Assembly (NCBI GenBank): GCA_019614645.1
Contig: JABWDB010000002.1
Span: forward strand, 14,979,501-15,043,500
Length of the DNA: 64,000 bases
From: Stratiolaelaps scimitus
Lineage: Eukaryota > Arthropoda > Arachnida > Mesostigmata > Laelapidae
Direction: 5' to 3'
Shown: in pieces, positions 59,528 through 64,000 of the stretch
How positions within the stretch are numbered: position 1 is the first letter of the stretch
How the letters are laid out: the number at the start of each line of letters is the position of its first letter
Made by a program: the position numbers and the translations under genes
Notes under the pieces: model-generated
What the model was told of the DNA's origin: nothing
What the model saw: only the letters and a program-made list of their open reading frames with translations
Databases searched by the model: none

Positions 59528-62125
59528 GATGTAATCATCTGAAATTAGGATATATAGGAATCTTGAGTGAACCTTATGCGGAACGACAATGCCTAATTGG
59601 CCCGTACCATCTATGTCCAAATGTGTGACAGCAAATGAGTTTGGGTTCTTCACGAGTTGCGCTGTATATGAAATAGATATTTTTCCTTATTTAGGATATC
59701 TTTCATTATTATTTCGATGTTACCGCATGCGGATCCCACGAATAGCACCGAGTGGGTGTTTTCTTAAAATTTCGGACACATCAAATAACAGGAGCACAAT
59801 TTGAGTATACAATCATCTAGTATCAGCATTATCACCAACAGCATTATCGCCATCGTCGCAGTCACCCGCATAGTAAAACTCACATTCAAATCATGTAAGT
59901 TCCCTTGCACGAAGAACTCGTCTAAGCCCCTCCCGCGCCCTCGGCCCCAACTAGAACAAAAGATGCTCAACAAAAATATATTTTCCTTTTATTACTATCA
60001 TTATTGCTAGGATTAAGATGAACACAGTGAGAATTTACGATGGATGAAATCGAATAGAGGAAGCTGCTGCTGCTGCTACTGCTACAATGTTGAATGTCGG
60101 CCACCCATTCGTATATATGTCTGTTTGTGATCTGCCATTGTACCTCGATGAATGACAGTCGATTTGGCCGGGATTGACGATCCCCGTCATCCAGCCGAGG
60201 GATGAATCCTCTGGAATGAAGGAGCAACAATGAGGGCGAGATCAACCACGTCATCGAGATTGCCGCGCTGCCTCTGCGAAGTCTGGCTGTCAAGCGGGAT
60301 CCGGGCAGGATCTGCCGTTCAAGTTCCACATGCTCTTCATCCAGTTGTTCGTCATTGTCGCCTGAGTCGTCACTGTAGACGCCGTCGTTCACTTCATTCT
60401 CAGCGCAACAACGCAGTTGGGGGGGGGCTATTTCGGTGCCACTTGTGCGGCGGCGGCAGTGGCGGCAGTGGCGGCTGCTTTGCTCATTATTCTTCCGCGG
60501 TTGCTATCATTGTTCAGAGTGATGTGGTTCGTCTCAATCTCAATCTTCGATATTTCGTCGAGCGACCGACGGCAATAGCACACCGAGACCAGCGTAGCAA
60601 CGGATGATGCAGACGCAGCCGGACCGACGGGCGAATTTCGCTTGAACAGAACGAGATATCGACAGCGATCGGCGACGATCTGCCGCCATTGGCTGCTTGT
60701 TCTCAATCCTGACTGAGCGACTGAGCCAGAGCTTGAGCGAGCGACCACCGCACGAGTCAGCCCGAGATCGGCTCGGCCCTGCCCGACTGTTGCCAGCAGG
60801 CAACAATCATCAAAAATCAAGTGAGTGATGAGCCCCGACTTGCTGCAGGGTTGTACTGGCCGCTGATCGGTGGCACTGCCGCCGCTGCTGCTGCTGCTGC
60901 TGCAGTTGTTGTTGGCCGATTTGGACTTTGCCGGGGCGTCCAACTGACTGACCACGATCGAATGCTGCTGCTGCTGCTGAATCCACCGTCAGCGCCGCCG
61001 CTGACGACGACGACGACGATGGCGAATTATTGGCAGAGGCAGTAGCGGCGGCGGCGATAACAGCAACGTCGCGGAAGGTCGGTTCATAACATCGACCACT
61101 GTCCATGCTGCGCAAGTTGGCTCCACTGGATGAGCATTCGTAGGCCGAAGGCAGCGAGCTCGGCGACGCAGCCGTCGCTGCGCCGCCAGTAACAGCAGCG
61201 AAGACGATGGGAGAACCGGAATCTGCTCCCGGGACAAAACGAACGAAGGGACTCATGTACCCCGATTGTGGGACGTGGTGGCTGCGCCCTCCTCCCAAGT
61301 CGCGTAAGCGGGGCGGCTCATCTGCCTGCCTATCAAGCAGCCAGCTCTGCTTGGCCTGTTATTGCTGGCTGACAGACTGACGACTGACTTGTTGGACAGC
61401 AATTTGAATGGAGCAGATTATTCGTTCATCTCGCCCCGGCCCCGGGACTGCTTTTCTCTGCTCTGCTCTGGTCTGAGCGCGGAGCTTTGAGCGGAGCGAA
61501 GTGGCGGAGAGCTCCGCCCATTCCCGCCAGCGATGGTTTGCGGCCGACTGCGGATGATTTCGTGTTAGTTATGCGATGTTCAGATGGGTGGACCATTGGC
61601 TGGTTGACAGCACAGCAGAGTGGTATGCGATCGCGTTGCGAAGCACAGGAATGATCCCCCTTGATCTACGAGATAATAATAATAATAATAATAATATTGG
61701 GACGCAACGAGCGATAAGCAATGAGTGAAGGAAACGCTGAACTGTTTCAAGCGACGGTATCGAAACGAACGGGGGGATACGCCTAAGGATGGAGTGGAAA
61801 TGCCGTCAGTGATCCACTAATCAGCCGATTTCTGTTTTAGCAAGAATAATGACGCCCGATTCATTTATTGATTTTAGACCGAGTTGTGCGTAGGATACAA
61901 AAATATAATGTATACATTGTTATCGGCATTATTATGATGATGATATGATAATGCAATGACTAGCGCAATGCATATAATTGGCAATCTGAACTGAAAGTTA
62001 AACTTGTGAGCAGATAGAGGCTTTAGAGGAACGCATCCCGTGGCATGGCTTCAAGTGTATCTCCACATTCATACTGTATCATTCCCCTTGCGAAATGCAG
62101 ATATCACACAAGTATATTATATAGT
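59525..62125. other. GC- and triplet-rich island region (60.2-61.6 kb) without a settled gene
   Basis: Poly-Q, poly-A and poly-S coding potential is present on the minus strand (162 codons, 61298-60810, with an in-frame ATG giving MSPFVRFVPGADSGS), and other frames are open on both strands because of CAG/GCC runs. A plus-strand donor CAA|GTGAGT lies near 60820, so this could be a promoter with a 5' exon. An ATA/ATT run lies near 61675-61696. Direction and product are undecided. Confidence 0.35.
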
Positions 62126-63070
62126 TTATTCTTTAATTTTAAAAAGGATTACGCGAACGTGACGACCACCCTTGACCTGTATGCTAATGGGTCCTTGATG
62201 CTCGTCAAGATTCTCGAACACCTCAACGTTCTTAGCTAGAGTTTCGCCTTCGAGCTCGAGTTGACAGACGTATTTGAGATCGTCCTGTTGCTCATAATGG
62301 GGTCGTCCACGGTCGCTAATAAACGTGTGCTTCCCTTTTGCTCTGTGCACTGTAAAAAGTCTATTTAGGGCCAGGCATGACTGATACGAAACTACGTGCG
62401 AAAACCTTCTGCCGCCGCTGTTGCTGGCGGCGGTTATGATCATGGCTGTTGCGATCGCCGCCTTGCCAACGTCTCACTAATACCCTACGCTGTTATACAT
62501 GACATCATGGAAGAAGCCACATTAGTGAACTCTCCAGTTATTGTAAAATACACCACTCATTGGCTCACCACACATCAGGCGTCCCGCAGCCTGACTGCAG
62601 TGCAGCTTAGGGACAACGCATCATGATTTAACACCTTCGAAAATCGCATAGTGTACCGCATTTCTGAAGCGGAAGCTTCAGAAATGTTTTAGCAAAGGTT
62701 CACGCGGGGTGAGGCTGCACAAAATGTTCACAGGCGTATGCTCAATCTGTTCGGAAACCTAGATGGACTCACACATAGGGTTACTCTAATTCCTATGGGT
62801 ATGCATCTGTGGCATCTTAGCAGTCTGGGACGAACTTGTTATCTTATCAAATATCATCTGTCCGTGATCGCTGGCCGAGGTCGAGTGTCGGAGTCATGAG
62901 GACGTAGTTTCTCCATTGCACTTTGGAAGGACTGATACCTGCTAATTTGGGAGAGTGACAGGCATGGAAGAAGTGCCATGGAAAGACCTCGTCCTGGGGT
63001 CCCGGCCCGTTCTCTACGAACCAAGCTACAGCAGGGATAGTCATAACGGGAACATCGATATTCGCATTAT
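62126..63070 (-). CDS. Last two exons of an unidentified gene
   Basis: Exons 63070-62939 and 62349-62126 join in phase (one base plus two). Acceptors are TGTCAACAG and GACTTTTTACAG, and the donor is GTATCA. Exon one reads NIDVPVMTIPAVAWFVENG, then GPGPQDEVFPWHFFHACH. Exon two reads RAKGKHTFISDRGRPHYEQQ, then LKYVCQLELEGETLAKNVEV and GPISIQVKGGRHVRVILFK, ending KIKE. The last part alternates as beta strands, suggesting a C-terminal beta-sandwich. AATAAA overlaps the stop codon. About 117 residues are encoded here; the start must lie upstream in 63.1-64 kb or beyond the window. I do not recognise the family. Codon usage, phase and poly(A) signal together make it a real gene. Confidence 0.55.
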
Positions 63071-63866
63071 CTGTTGACACTCATGTCCATATTTCCCATA
63101 GTGAAAATACCCATACGGTTATTGTACCATTGTGCTTATCTTTTATTTCGATCTCTTCCTATCATTGAAATGATGATGAGTGGGAATGAGTATGAGTGTC
63201 GTGGGAACGCTCGGCCTCTTCGCTAATCAGCGGAAACAGGTTGAAAGCGAGGACGATCGTCCCATTTCACTTCCGTCTCTCAACATCACCTCGGAAAGCA
63301 CATGCCACACAATATATCTATTGTTGACATATATATATATATATATAGTAAACTAGAGAAAAAACGGACGCTGGTTATATATATATATATATATTTTCTT
63401 TTTATCACCAGCGTCCGTTTTTCTCTAGTTCAGCTCAGTTTTGTCGTCGTCCACCGCGCAGGGCCACAGCAAAAACAACATTTCCCGCGCGGTGATAAAT
63501 ATTTCAACGGACCTCGTGCGGTACCTGGTGCAGTGGTGGTTTCGCGACAAAGCGTCAAGTAGCTACGTGCGTGCCTACTTATCTATCGATCTATCTATGA
63601 TTATAAATGGAAACGAGTGACGGAGCGCTATCAATCAGCTTCCTCTTTGAATACGTCAGCAGTCCCGCTGCTGACGGGACATTATCGACAGCGCAACGCA
63701 AGGGCGGAGGACGGCCTATTCAGTCTGTCAGTCAGCAACCCCCCCCCCCACTCCCCCGTTATTATGATTGGTATTATTATTATTATTCCGCGGCTAAAAT
63801 AGCAGCACCCCATTCTATCAGCAGGAAGGATCCGTATTACTTCGTCGATAAGTCGACGCCGCGACG
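63071..63866. other. Non-coding stretch containing a hairpin
   Basis: It should contain either an intron or the 5' region of the minus-strand gene at 62-63 kb. AT arrays flank the inverted repeat at 63352-63429, and ATT/CCC runs lie near 63740-63787. No upstream exon could be fixed. Confidence 0.35.
63352..63429. repeat. Near-perfect inverted repeat (hairpin) with AT-rich loop
   Basis: The left arm 63352-63375 (ACTAGAGAAAAAACGGACGC plus TGGT) is the reverse complement of the right arm 63407-63429, except for one extra A in the left arm. The 31-base spacer is mainly (TA)n and T-rich. Another (AT)n run abuts the left arm. Confidence 0.9.
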
Positions 63867-64000
63867 ATGAAGCTTGTATGCAGTAATCACTCCGGCGGAC
63901 CATATTCAGCCGTGCGGTATTGTTCAACAGTGCATCTGGTCGTTATAGCTGGCAGTCAGTCTGTGGACTTGATAGAGGAGCGTGGTCGATTGCCATTTTC
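63867..64000 (+). CDS. Open frame running off the right edge, unidentified
   Basis: An ATG at 63867 opens 44 codons to the window end (MKLVCSNHSGGPYSAVRYCS, then HLVVIAGSQSVDLIEERGR). No stop, donor or domain is visible, so it could be a truncated first exon or chance. Confidence 0.25.
   Translation, partial: MKLVCSNHSGGPYSAVRYCSTVHLVVIAGSQSVDLIEERGRLPF

Noticed and set aside
60428..60955. 175-codon minus-strand frame
   Set aside because: Low-complexity Ser/Ala composition from AGC/GCC runs, with no ATG in a good context, splice evidence or known domain.
1..64000. CRISPR arrays, bacterial operons, phage or plasmid features
   Set aside because: No direct-repeat/spacer pattern or Shine-Dalgarno-led gene series is present. 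Spliced genes and AATAAA signals show eukaryotic nuclear DNA.

Overview
The window reads as nuclear DNA of an animal, most likely an arthropod and possibly a mite or other chelicerate. Genes have short GT-AG introns, coding exons are richer in G+C at third codon positions than their surroundings, and polyadenylation signals are AATAAA. Between the genes lie AT-rich DNA, many (AT)n arrays, CAG/GCC triplet runs and tRNA-derived short elements. The arthropod assignment is inference; no rRNA or mitochondrial marker is present.

Gene-rich left part (1-19.3 kb). A decayed retroelement piece (about 661-1022, minus) precedes a three-exon gene for a small secreted cysteine-rich protein (1809-3394, plus). 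Facing it are two tandem minus-strand genes for FSH1/OVCA2-type serine hydrolases, at 5122-3785 and 8367-6523. The upstream copy has a long Met-less open extension to about 9195, with 12-residue Ser-Lys-Leu repeats, and beyond it the reading frame looks broken. A reverse-transcriptase-like remnant (about 10.56-10.93 kb) separates these from the plus-strand gene for the centralspindlin GAP RACGAP1/MgcRacGAP. That gene has seven coding exons (13572-18075), a probable non-coding first exon near 12.6-12.84 kb and a candidate poly(A) signal at 19305.

Middle part (19.3-32 kb). A tRNA-derived SINE copy lies at 19.84 kb. A TATA-containing GC-rich promoter at 21.27 kb leads into the first two coding exons of an unidentified Ala/Pro-rich protein (21404-22171). 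The intronless gene for mitochondrial ribosomal protein L11 (31206-31793) carries its own AATAAA.

Right part (32-64 kb). This is mostly non-coding: AT-rich DNA alternating with GC- and triplet-rich islands. Orphan coding-like exons occur at 44.2, 48.8-49.1, 49.3-49.9, 50.0-50.2, 52.1-52.4 and 59.3-59.5 kb. A phase-matched pair of terminal exons of an unidentified minus-strand gene lies at 63070-62126. A second SINE copy is at 52.64 kb, a tRNA-like element at 50.44 kb, and a near-perfect hairpin at 63.35 kb.

The confident genes are housekeeping genes (cytokinesis, mitochondrial translation, serine hydrolases) and share no pathway. The most unusual items are the secreted cysteine-rich protein, the repeat-extended hydrolase, the frame with three in-frame TGA codons at 49.3-49.9 kb and the unidentified gene at 62-63 kb.
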